Below are positions 45,401 to 53,267 of a stretch of 64,000 nucleotides of DNA, in pieces. The notes beneath the pieces are model-generated. The model had not been told where the DNA came from and did not search any database. It worked only from the letters and a program-made list of their open reading frames with translations. The position numbers and the translations under genes are program-made. Source of the stretch: Flavobacterium humidisoli. GTDB taxonomy: Bacteria; Bacteroidota; Bacteroidia; Flavobacteriales; Flavobacteriaceae. The stretch lies in the NCBI RefSeq assembly GCF_023272795.1, contig NZ_CP096829.1:2480001-2544000 (forward strand). Reading direction: 5' to 3'. Within the stretch, counting starts at the first letter, position 1, and the number at the start of each line of letters is the position of its first letter.

Positions 45401-46454
45401 TAATGGTGTAGCGAGCAGTGTTGCAGGAACCATTACAGCAGAAACCATAACAAATGTGTTTTTAGGAACCTATGGCAGAGGCTACAATAATCGTGTTGCT
45501 AATTTTCAAATAGATGAGGTTTGCTTCTGGAACAGGGCTTTATCAACAGAAGAAATAAGAAAATGGAGGCACTTAACAAAAAGCAATGCGGGAGATTCTA
45601 TCCTAACAGGATTAGTAGCCTATTATCAGTTTAATGAAGACTTAGGCTCAATATCTATGAATAAGGTAGGGAGTGGTTATTTATCCTATTGCGGATCTAC
45701 TTTTAGTCATGATATTTCTACAGCTCCAGTATTTGGCGGAGTGAGTGAGAAAATTAACGTTACATCCAGTGGAGTGAAAAACTTTTCTGCAACAGGATTG
45801 TCTATGACCTTCACAGATTTCAAAGTTCCTAATGGAGATGTTTGGGTTTCTAAATCGTCAGTCAATCCGGATACATTACCAGATGATTTGTTAAATTTTA
45901 AAACGTATTGGGCTGTAGATAATTATGGTGTCAACCAAATATTTACTAATTTATCAGAATTAAAATTTACTGATAATGCGTTGAATACTTCATCATCAAT
46001 AGCTAGCACGTATAAATTATATAAAAGGAATGTTAACGATTTTGGTGCGAGTTGGGGAGCGGCTTTGGATACTGGCGATTCAAGAACCGGAACCGGAAGC
46101 AGTGCCGCAATAGCATTTTCAACAGGACTTACTTTGACCTCTCTGGGACAGATGGCACTGAGTCAAAATGCTTCAGACAGCACACTTTCGTTAGAACAAA
46201 ATGAAATTAAAACTAACGATAAGCCGTTGGTATATCCGAATCCTTTAAAAAGCAATACGCCCCTAAAAATATCGGTATCTGCAGAATGGGAAAATTCGAC
46301 AATTTTTCTATACAATAGCCTTGGAGAATTAGCGGTAAATGCTACATTGAAAGAAGGTCTAAATGAGCTTTTGATTAATGCGCCTAAAGGTGTTTACTAT
46401 TTGAAAATTGTTAACCAAAATGATACTTTTAGTGCAAAACTCCTTATGGAATAA
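42402..46454 (+). CDS. Secreted BNR/sortilin-like propeller protein with PKD, LamG and T9SS type A sorting domain
   Basis: 1350 residues. Signal peptide at 1-18 (ICLLLAMNLSNAQ). Residues 110-790 hold BNR/Asp-box repeats (GGASWTLTD, STDGGLNWTATT, TNDGGTVWTVI, SDAGITWTNI), as in sortilin-like or GH74-like propellers. A PKD domain follows at about 800-885 (TWSWSFPGGTPATSTLENPE), then a LamG/concanavalin-like domain at about 900-1060 (LTFSCWIKPNG, IDEVCFWNRALSTEEIRKW). The last 75 residues (VYPNPLKSNTPLKISV, IFLYNSLGELAV, KGVYYLKIV) form a type A T9SS sorting domain. It probably acts outside the cell on glycans or as an adhesin; no catalytic residues can be assigned. A terminator follows closely, so it is monocistronic. 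Confidence 0.9.
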   Translation: MKKIILICLLLAMNLSNAQKEEDEKEDIKYELKHKSQDWFTGMRPGANYFKIKEKFDAYFGNHRWEESKSREIGESWIKENIFYLDKEGFVQSRPPFDASRSNIGTNNVFSGTTTKTIGSWSLLGPVNSATTTYSGRGNHGGYVYLNRIDPTNPQKMFASFATGGLWVTGDGGASWTLTDSNFPDEAYRDIDVCTGSPNTVYALSSKQLLKSTDGGLNWTATTLTSATYEGTAYDIAVSASNPNIVVARWGDKIYRTNDGGTVWTVIVSGLPDYYIVGDCSANSEMLDWSTTNAATVYFISTTNNKISTIYRSTDSGLTFTVLSTITLDPTANGQVIGWAKLLLPSNNAASIYVAIGTGADSYGHHAVSLYKLNAATGAEELKRINMITGTFPNEVHHGDISMDRTNENKLVFGSYSHQKNWFSVNNGASFTEAATGMHSDLRSLDMVNNRVMIGTDGESVLSLDGGSTNTTITNSISNHELWGFGSAFKTNLVAGGANHGPVMIKEAGNGFIWYNGTGADQGNTDVNPLDDRYIYSQGYSNYRYFRTGIHALINESNFLDLGGVYSYFNSIEFHPNYYYSMITHHAGQQPVGNPNLATWKNSLIKTEDNGNSIAIVKTFDSDVFREKICMTDPKYMYVIEGLSNNKLWRTSDAGITWTNITPSLEASGNMTNMSDIAVSDVDPNQVWITYSGVQLVCKVLKTSNALTGTPSWTNLTQPVLTMNPNTKIIFQRGSDGGVYVGNKSGIYYRNNTMANWVMLGNGLPQTDVRFMFINYNENKLKIGTSRGAFENNLFEISPPKAQISASTSKVTCSQLEKVQFKDYSTVRNAGATWSWSFPGGTPATSTLENPEVSYANAPNGKYNATLTVTDAYGTDTQTIMGIVEVLNQCGTSTVETIPGKAANLKGATGQDYLNVSNLNLSNNALTFSCWIKPNGIQTDYSAIFMAQNSPNAFGINFLNGNNTIGFHPNWSWNSGLIAPANQWSHVALVSNGTSVTIYVNGVASSVAGTITAETITNVFLGTYGRGYNNRVANFQIDEVCFWNRALSTEEIRKWRHLTKSNAGDSILTGLVAYYQFNEDLGSISMNKVGSGYLSYCGSTFSHDISTAPVFGGVSEKINVTSSGVKNFSATGLSMTFTDFKVPNGDVWVSKSSVNPDTLPDDLLNFKTYWAVDNYGVNQIFTNLSELKFTDNALNTSSSIASTYKLYKRNVNDFGASWGAALDTGDSRTGTGSSAAIAFSTGLTLTSLGQMALSQNASDSTLSLEQNEIKTNDKPLVYPNPLKSNTPLKISVSAEWENSTIFLYNSLGELAVNATLKEGLNELLINAPKGVYYLKIVNQNDTFSAKLLME

Positions 46455-46475
46455 TATTGTTTTGGCTGCTTGAAC

Positions 46476-46515
46476 GGACCCCATCATATTTATTTATGAT
46501 GGGGTCTGTTTTTGA
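46476..46515 (+). terminator. Rho-independent terminator of the BNR/PKD/LamG gene
   Basis: GACCCCATCATA and TATGATGGGGTC pair over 12 bp with a 6-base loop, followed by TGTTTTTG, about 22 bases after the stop codon. Confidence 0.85.
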
Positions 46516-46947
46516 GTTAAGTTCAAGTAAACTTGGTTTTTATCATGAAAAGACAGATAAGCTTCATTGACGCAAAAGGGGGCAATAAGCAAAGAATGGG
46601 ATATTTAGGGTAGCGGAAAAACGTAAGCTTCTGCCTTCAAAACCATTTTTGTTCTCTTAGTAGGTAAATAAATAGAAGTTTATAGGGCACGCTAGATGAA
46701 ATAAACTGATAGCTGATTTTATCACTTTATCTTTATGAGTATAGATAATTGAAGCCTTCAAAATGAAAAACACTCGATTGGCGGAGAAAAAACACACTTT
46801 AATTTAGAGATAGATGCTTATTATAAAGAAAGTTGCTTTAAGTAGTTGAAAAGACTTTGTTCGTTTTTTTCTAATAGACTAATTTAAATCATGGTCTAGT
46901 ACTGAAAAAATCATCTAGAAGTTTATAAAAAAGTTTATTATAGTAAG
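46516..46947. other. Intergenic stretch between convergent genes
   Basis: About 430 bases with no gene. A short frame on the minus strand at 46889-47101 runs through the long hairpin and is not convincing. Confidence 0.4.
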
Positions 46948-46990
46948 CAAGCGATTGCTCAAGAGAGTAATTCTCTTGAGCAATCGCTTG
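46948..46990 (-). terminator. Perfect 19-bp hairpin between convergent genes
   Basis: The arms CAAGCGATTGCTCAAGAGA (46948-46966) and TCTCTTGAGCAATCGCTTG (46972-46990) pair perfectly around a 5-base loop. The plus side continues TGTTTTAAAA, and the minus side is followed by an AT-rich stretch. It lies about 160 bp past the TonB-receptor stop, farther than most terminators. The extreme stem suggests a terminator or a residue of a REP-like or mobile sequence. Confidence 0.6.
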
Positions 46991-47147
46991 TGTTTTAAAA
47001 CTCAAAGTATCTTGTCTGTTTTTCTTATTGACAAAAAAACAGCTGTGTGCTGAGGATAATTGAAAAGGAATGTTTTTCAATGCTTTGATTTTTGTGCACA
47101 TATCTGTTTTTATAAGATTAAAAAGAATTTCTTATCAATGCAGCTCT

Positions 47148-49325
47148 CTAAAAATGAAGCTTGGCCCCAAGAGACGCATTTCTTCCCGACGCGTTCATAC
47201 CAGAGGCAAAAGTCCTGTATTGTAAATCGAAGATATTTTCAAGACCAACGTAGATAGTGAGGGTTTTATTGATTGTGAAGGCACTTTTAAAATTGGAAGT
47301 TTGCCATGCTGGCATACCGGCTACAGGCGCATATTGTTCATTATCTTCACCGTTTAAAAAATAATCATTGATTTTTTTTTTGCCGTTGAAAAGCATATAA
47401 AAATCAAGGCATGTTATTTTTTTTTTGTATTGTAAGCCCACCTTTCCGTATAAGGGGGGAATATGGTCTAATGGTTTGTTTGCCGAGTCTTCCATAATTT
47501 CTCCTTTAGTTAAATTAACTGTACCGTACGCCTTTAGAGGCTCTGTAATAAACACATTTAGGGTTGATGAAAAACCGGCTATATAAGCATTGCCTTTGTT
47601 TTGCATAGCAAAAACTTCGCTTTGCACTCCTTCATAGATTACAGAGTTCTGACCCCCATATAGGTACTTATCGGTAATGATAGCATCAAACAGTCTGGTG
47701 CAATATACAGTGTTATCAAACTGAATTTTTTTACCTTGGCGTAAAGTGACAGTTAAGTCTAAGGTTAATGATTTTTCGGGTTTGATGTCTGGGTTAGGAA
47801 CAATCAAAGTACCGGGCGCAGATTCGAAGAGTTTTGCTAAATCATCGATATTGGGTATCCGGTAAGCGGATGCTAAATTCAAAGCAAATTTAGCGTTTCT
47901 GCTATTTTTTACAATCCCTGCACTGCCACTATAAGTAAAATTAGTTTGTACGATTTTATCGTAAGGAAGGTTAAGAAATGTATTATCCTCGATTGTACTT
48001 TTTAATGCTGCATAACCTACTCGTGCCCCCAAATTGTAGAAAGTAGTTTCATTTATGCTTGCATTGTAGGCCGCAAATAGATCCGATTTGAAAGTATGGT
48101 TTCTGCCATTGGAATATCTGGTATCCGTGGGGGTTACCACTCCTGTGATCCGGTTAGCACTAGTTGCGCTCGAATTTAAATTATCATAGAATATTTCAGT
48201 GCCATACAGGAAATCTCCATGGCCGAGTTTTTTGCCGAAATCGGCATTTAAAGCAAAGACATTTACCTTTTCAATCTGGCTTTTAGTATTGTCATTGTTG
48301 AATTTTCGGGTAATTCTGCTTTCCTCAATATTTTGGTAGCTCAATCCTAAATTCATGTCACTATTAAAAAGTATTTTATTTTTTGAAAATTTATAAGCAG
48401 AAAGAAATCTTCTCTGCGGTCCGTAATTCCAAAGGGCATATTTCAAATCAAAGCCAGCAGTATCTGTCAAACGGTCATATCTGGGAAGGTCTGAGGAAGT
48501 TGAATACTGCAAATTTAAGCTGTGTTGCGTGTGCTCATCTTGTTGGAAAATGACTTTTTGCATGGCATTGTACTGTTTGTATTCTGAAAATTTTTGGATA
48601 AGAGGGTTACTGTTGGTTACCAAATAATCAACATTATTTGCTGTCTCTGCATATTTTAGGCGCTCCCCAAAAGATTCACCATTGGCATTGGCCCCCATGC
48701 GTAAATTTCCGTAACTGTTGTATGAGAAAGAAGACAGCGAGCTCCATTTGTTTCCGGCGAAATTCAAATCGAAATATTCTGTTAATCCCTCGTTGGCACT
48801 ATTGTAATTGGCCATTACATTTCCCGAGAATAATTTGTTATTGGTTTGGGAGAGAAACATAGGATTTTTGGTTTTCATGTTGATGGCCCCACCTAGTGCA
48901 TCACTTCCAAAAATAGTGGAAGACGGTCCAAAAAGAATGTCGACTTGTTCTAATATGTTTTCATCTACTGTAATTACATTTTGAAGGTGGCCTGATCTGT
49001 AAATAAGGTTATTCATGCGAATCCCGTCTACCAATAGCAGAATTTTATTGGCTTCAAGACCTCGGATTACCGGACTCCCGCCTCCTTGCTGGGATTTTTG
49101 AACAGTTATCGTTCCTGTATTGGCCAATATATCAGCCATGCTTTGGCTTTTTTGAAGCTCTATTTGTTTTTGGGAAATACGTTCAATAAGTTGATTTGTT
49201 TTTAAGTAGCGTTCAGTGCGAATATATATTTCTTTTAATTTAACTGATTTTATGCTGTCCGCAAGAGTTTGCGAATACCCAGCTATGGCGAAAAAAGTTG
49301 CCAGTAAAGTAAATTTTTTTTTCAT
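47148..49325 (-). CDS. TonB-dependent outer-membrane receptor, haem/haemoglobin-type
   Basis: 725 residues. The signal peptide (LLATFFAIAGYSQT) leads directly into a plug domain at about 30-150 (SMADILANTGTITVQKSQQG, VIRGLEANKILLLVDGIRMN, GPSSTIFGSDALGGAINM), with no carboxypeptidase-like N-terminal extension. The rest is a 22-strand barrel ending in Phe. A YRIPNIDDLAKLFESAPGTL segment followed by VPNPDIKPEKS sits where haem receptors carry FRAP and NPDL motifs, so haem or haemoglobin uptake is plausible but not certain. It stands alone in the minus direction, with a long upstream region containing a homopolymer tract and an inverted repeat, which suggests regulation or phase variation. Confidence 0.85.
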   Translation of the reverse strand: MKKKFTLLATFFAIAGYSQTLADSIKSVKLKEIYIRTERYLKTNQLIERISQKQIELQKSQSMADILANTGTITVQKSQQGGGSPVIRGLEANKILLLVDGIRMNNLIYRSGHLQNVITVDENILEQVDILFGPSSTIFGSDALGGAINMKTKNPMFLSQTNNKLFSGNVMANYNSANEGLTEYFDLNFAGNKWSSLSSFSYNSYGNLRMGANANGESFGERLKYAETANNVDYLVTNSNPLIQKFSEYKQYNAMQKVIFQQDEHTQHSLNLQYSTSSDLPRYDRLTDTAGFDLKYALWNYGPQRRFLSAYKFSKNKILFNSDMNLGLSYQNIEESRITRKFNNDNTKSQIEKVNVFALNADFGKKLGHGDFLYGTEIFYDNLNSSATSANRITGVVTPTDTRYSNGRNHTFKSDLFAAYNASINETTFYNLGARVGYAALKSTIEDNTFLNLPYDKIVQTNFTYSGSAGIVKNSRNAKFALNLASAYRIPNIDDLAKLFESAPGTLIVPNPDIKPEKSLTLDLTVTLRQGKKIQFDNTVYCTRLFDAIITDKYLYGGQNSVIYEGVQSEVFAMQNKGNAYIAGFSSTLNVFITEPLKAYGTVNLTKGEIMEDSANKPLDHIPPLYGKVGLQYKKKITCLDFYMLFNGKKKINDYFLNGEDNEQYAPVAGMPAWQTSNFKSAFTINKTLTIYVGLENIFDLQYRTFASGMNASGRNASLGAKLHF

Positions 49326-49336
49326 TCCGTTTATGG

Positions 49337-49525
49337 TTATATAATTTCTCTTTTAACTGGCAAATGAATTAATTGACACGGAGGTTTGAGAAGATCGTTT
49401 TTTTTTTTTTTTTTTTGGGGGGCTGTTTTGATTTTTTTTGTTATCAGGTTTAGGCTTTTTGCGAATTGGAAATTCATCTGTACTTCAATCCTATTGCAGG
49501 CTTTTTGCATATTATTTTGATCCAT
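49337..49525 (-). CDS. Doubtful 62-residue upstream ORF containing the homopolymer tract
   Basis: Runs from ATG 49525 to a stop 11 bases before the TonB-receptor ATG. The product (MDQNNMQKACNRIEVQMNFQ) has no recognised family, and its centre is a Lys run produced by a C6A19 tract. Tract-length changes would shift its frame. It could be a leader peptide or simply an open stretch in the 5' region of the receptor gene. Confidence 0.25.
   Translation of the reverse strand: MDQNNMQKACNRIEVQMNFQFAKSLNLITKKIKTAPQKKKKKNDLLKPPCQLIHLPVKREII
49398..49422 (-). repeat. Homopolymer tract T19G6 (C6A19 on the coding strand) upstream of the TonB receptor
   Basis: 19 consecutive T (49398-49416) followed by six G (49417-49422), 73 bases before the receptor start codon. 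Tracts this long are prone to slippage during replication and sequencing. Confidence 0.9.
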
Positions 49526-49886
49526 TCTTTTAAGAGATAAAAGCAGTCATCTTTTTTCTTAATTAATTCTCTTTGTAAGATTAATTTCTTAAGAAACTAT
49601 CGGTTATTTTTACTAGACAAGTAAAAAGCTAATGAAATGTGCTCGAACATATTTTATTTGTATTCTCGAGCATATAAAACTTTGGAAAATAGTTTTTTGG
49701 ATATATAAATATATGCTTGAGAAAATTTATACATTTTAAGATTTTTTTCGCTTTTTTTCGCTTTTTTTTGTCTTTTTAAGCATCTTTTTCTTGTTTTTTA
49801 AATTGTTTCGAAATATAATCTTGTTTGCAAATATTTGACAACCAACTTTTTTTTAAAAGGATTTGCTAATTATACCAAATGAATTT
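49526..49886. other. Upstream region of the TonB receptor
   Basis: About 360 bases, very T-rich near 49740-49800. It contains an inverted repeat TGCTCGA-N19-TCGAGCA, listed separately. No classical riboswitch was recognised. Confidence 0.4.
49640..49672. promoter_or_regulatory. Inverted repeat TGCTCGA-N19-TCGAGCA, possible operator
   Basis: Two 7-base arms (49640-49646 and 49666-49672) separated by an AT-rich 19-base centre, about 315 bases upstream of the receptor start. The centre is too long for a tight terminator and there is no U-tract. It could be bound by a dimeric regulator. Confidence 0.3.
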
Positions 49887-52196
49887 CTACTTACAATTTC
49901 TATCCAATAAAGCTTGAGCCTCAGGATAATTTTTGGCTTTTGAAAGATTAAAGTATTGGCATGCTTTTTCTTTATCATTCTTTCTATCATAAGAAAGTCC
50001 TAGAAAAAACTCTATTCTACCGCTATTATTTTTGGGATTTTCATATGTTAGAACTTGCGAAAAGAAGGCTATGGCCTTCTCATAGCGGCCTAAATTAAAA
50101 TAAATTCCCCCAATTCGCTTTAGAGCATTTTCATTATCAGGATCTATCTTTAGAACTTCTTGATAATTCTCTAACGCTTTCTTGTACTTTTTTTGATCTT
50201 GAAACACTTCTCCTCTCTTGATATAGATTGCTGATAGAATTGCAATCCTCCTTTGGCGCAGTATACTGTTATCGGGAAATTCTTTAACAGCTTTGTTTAA
50301 AAAATCAGTCAGTTTTTTTTCATCGTAACATAAAATTTGCAAGCTGTGTGCTGCGATGTTCCATGCTTCTGGACTTCTTACATGGCTTGTTATTAATTGA
50401 TGCTGCCGTAAAATTTCTAAAGTATCGTGTTTCAATGTTGCTAAATGTTGAGCATATTGATAAGCTTTCAAATTTTTAGGGCGTAGCTTTAGACTTTCTT
50501 TGATATATACATAAGCACTGTCCGTATTTTTTTTTTCGATAGATATCAGGTATTTTTCCATCGCAATTCCTCCTAAATAAGGATTGATTTTTTCAGCTTT
50601 TGATAAGTACTTAAGCGCCATATCATACTTTTTTTCATGTGTATAATAACGAGCAGCAAACTCATAATAAGATTGAGACGTACTTAAAATATTTGGGCAT
50701 ACGGGTAATTGGCTCGCAATATAGTCACCGGTGAGTTTTCCTTTTATTTTATCTCCATCTTTATCGAGAATCAGTTCAGTTTCCAGATAACCCGCTTTAC
50801 ATCCCAAAATTGCAAAATACGCTGGTATTATTCCAATTAAGGCACACAGCAAATAAATATTATTTTTCCCGGTGCTAAATTCTAATTTCGATTGTTGAGG
50901 TTTGTTTAAAATTGTAAATACAACCAATAAACAAAAAGAAATAACCATTGTTCCTTTAAACATTGGAAAGTTAAAAAAGGAGTCGACTCCATAAGAAATA
51001 ACCATCATTAAAGTTAATATAGCTACAATCCTTGAATTGTCATTAAATGGCTTTATAACGTTTCTAAAATTGAGAAAAAATAAAAAAACAAATAAGAAAA
51101 AATAAATTAATCCATTTATAACGCCTGTTTCTGCAAATATTTCTAAAAAATCATTGTGAGTATGAGTAGAAATGGTAGCATCGGAATTTTTATCTCTTTC
51201 ATAAGGAATTGATTCTACAATATAATTACCTAACCCAACCCCTAAAATTGGGTTAGCTTGAGTCATTTTGATTGCGTTCCTCCAAAATTGAAGTCTTAAA
51301 TTAGCAGACTGATCTCCACCTTTTATTTGCCCAATCCGATTTTCTATGGAAGAATATCGCTGTCTGTTTTCAGAATGCTTGAATGTAATATCTGCAATAT
51401 AAATAGAGATTAAAACCGGGAAAATTAAAATTGCACAGGTAACAATTTTTTGTCTATACGGCAAAGATGTATTAATATAATACAATATAAAAATAAAATA
51501 AACTAAAAACAAACTAATGATTGCCGCTCTAGCTCCGGTTAATAAAATGACGATTGTGACCAATAATAAAGACACAAATAGGAACAATTTTTTATTGCCT
51601 GAAAAAGTGGTAATCCCGATAAGTAAAAAAGGGACTTTCAAATTCAAAGTAGCGGCAAGAATATTGATGTTTCCTGTGTTGCCAAACATCTTTGACAATG
51701 CTTCGCCTGTAGAAAAGTGATCGGCGATCTGTTTAAATTTATAAATTTCATAACCAGATTTTAAAATAGCAACGAGGCCTACTATAAGAATGATTTTGTA
51801 AATAAGGTAAAGTTTATTTTTAAGCAAAATCGAAAAATTAACTATTAAGCAAAATATAATCGTTAAATCAATTAAATTTGAAATAACCAGTGAAGCATTT
51901 TTTGCACCGAAAAACGAGAGGCCGCAAAAGAGAATAAATATTAAATAGATTCTTAGCAAAGAATTGTTTTTTAAAAAGTCAAAAGTGTCTACAGCAATAA
52001 ATTCAGGTTTTAAATAAAAATAGACGGACATGATTATATTTAAAATCGAAAATTCTAAAAACTGGGGATATTGAATGCCCGAAATATTAAAATTAGGTAA
52101 GAAATCAATTGCAAAAAAAAGAATTATAAAGATAAGGGCGTAAAGATCTGCGCTTTTATTATTCTCAGCATAATTATTTGTTTCGATTCTATTCAT
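49887..52196 (-). CDS. O-antigen ligase/polymerase family membrane protein with TPR C-terminus
   Basis: 769 residues. About twelve hydrophobic segments span residues 20-460. A Wzy_C/O-antigen ligase core lies at about 190-400, with the conserved GARAAIISLFLVYF, the large periplasmic loop containing RLQFWRNAIKMTQANPILGV, and HTHNDFLEIFAETGVINGLI. Residues 500-769 are TPR repeats (KKYDMALKYLSKAEKINPYL, KKYKKALENYQEVLKIDPDN, YEKAIAFFSQVL). Such fusions attach or polymerise surface polysaccharide, or glycosylate proteins, in Bacteroidota. It stands alone, without polysaccharide-synthesis genes around it. Confidence 0.87.
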   Translation of the reverse strand: MNRIETNNYAENNKSADLYALIFIILFFAIDFLPNFNISGIQYPQFLEFSILNIIMSVYFYLKPEFIAVDTFDFLKNNSLLRIYLIFILFCGLSFFGAKNASLVISNLIDLTIIFCLIVNFSILLKNKLYLIYKIILIVGLVAILKSGYEIYKFKQIADHFSTGEALSKMFGNTGNINILAATLNLKVPFLLIGITTFSGNKKLFLFVSLLLVTIVILLTGARAAIISLFLVYFIFILYYINTSLPYRQKIVTCAILIFPVLISIYIADITFKHSENRQRYSSIENRIGQIKGGDQSANLRLQFWRNAIKMTQANPILGVGLGNYIVESIPYERDKNSDATISTHTHNDFLEIFAETGVINGLIYFFLFVFLFFLNFRNVIKPFNDNSRIVAILTLMMVISYGVDSFFNFPMFKGTMVISFCLLVVFTILNKPQQSKLEFSTGKNNIYLLCALIGIIPAYFAILGCKAGYLETELILDKDGDKIKGKLTGDYIASQLPVCPNILSTSQSYYEFAARYYTHEKKYDMALKYLSKAEKINPYLGGIAMEKYLISIEKKNTDSAYVYIKESLKLRPKNLKAYQYAQHLATLKHDTLEILRQHQLITSHVRSPEAWNIAAHSLQILCYDEKKLTDFLNKAVKEFPDNSILRQRRIAILSAIYIKRGEVFQDQKKYKKALENYQEVLKIDPDNENALKRIGGIYFNLGRYEKAIAFFSQVLTYENPKNNSGRIEFFLGLSYDRKNDKEKACQYFNLSKAKNYPEAQALLDRNCK

Positions 52197-52899
52197 TTTT
52201 ATTGACTTATAAGTTATAACTACATTTAGATAAATTTTGCAAAATCACAATAGTGATGTTTAAATTATATAGTAATACAGTTGTTATTCTAACTTGCACG
52301 CAATTTTTTCAAAAATTGTTGCGCTATAAAACGATTCTGTATGTTAATTTTTTAATATAATTACTCTAAGAAGCTTCGTGGTGTCTGGCTTTACTTTTAA
52401 AGACATAACTGCCTGTCAAATAGTACCCGTTAAATCTAACATTAGAATCAGGGACAACACCTCACGATGAATTAGCATCCTCCAAAATCGAAAACCTATC
52501 ATATCATAGAAAGACTCGCAGCGATTATAATCCAAGCTCCAAACCTATTTTGATCGATATTGCCAGTGTTTATAATTTATACAATCAAATACATGACAGA
52601 ACAAGTTAAATAAACAGTAAAGTTGTCTTTTATGAAAACAAGCCTCTTAAAAAGTTCAAAATTAAAGAATAATAAAAGCATGAGGAGTTCGAACAAAACT
52701 ATATGGTACCAGAAAAAAGAAAAAAAAGAATAACGATACTTAAAATAAGTGTAGCAGCAAAGATTTTTTTAAAACAGGACTTTTTGATCAGATATTAAAA
52801 CAATAAAAATGTGTAAAAGCAAAAATGAACATAAATCACAAAAAAATATAAAAACATCTTCAAATAACCCAATTATAAGCTATTTCTACAATTAAATTG
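52197..52899. other. Intergenic region with no recognisable gene
   Basis: AT-rich, stops in all frames. Nothing recognised between the O-antigen-ligase-type gene and the mobile-element fragments to its right. Confidence 0.4.
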
Positions 52900-53203
52900 G
52901 ATGCGCATACAAAAAGTGGATATAATTCTGGAAGTTTTCAGAAATCGTTGAAATAGTGTTTTTGCAATTTCTCTCAAGAGCAAGAATATTCATTGCACAG
53001 CTTTCCTGAATTCCCTTTATGCTGAATTCTTTTCCCAGACTGCTTCCGCTGGCAACGCATCGGTTTGCATGATAGACATATGCAATTCAGTACAGCTGTC
53101 CTTTCTGACTTTTTTTTAAGACGGTATGAATGCCTTTTTCATCAATAGCTTCTGCTAATTTCTCAGCAGGAATTACATTTTTATCCAATAAAATTTCCCG
53201 CAT
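52900..53203 (-). pseudogene. Possible mobilisation (relaxase-like) gene fragment
   Basis: On the minus strand from about 53203 the frame reads MREILLDKNVIPAEKLAEAI, KKSQKGQLY and a stop, then AYVYHANRCVASGSSLGKEF and ERNCKNTISTISENFQNYIH. The segment with HANR..ASGSSLGKE resembles the C-terminal region of Bacteroidota relaxases (a DH..KCVFNGSDLGK-like pattern). The match is from memory and weak. Confidence 0.3.
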
Positions 53204-53267
53204 TTTTCAAACGATATATGCCTGACTGTTTTTTATTTCATTCTCTTTAAATTTTGCCTCCAGAAAT

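Noticed and set aside
46889..47101. 70-residue minus-strand frame past the TonB receptor
   Set aside because: It runs through the perfect 19-bp hairpin, which is better explained as a structural element, and shows no family features.
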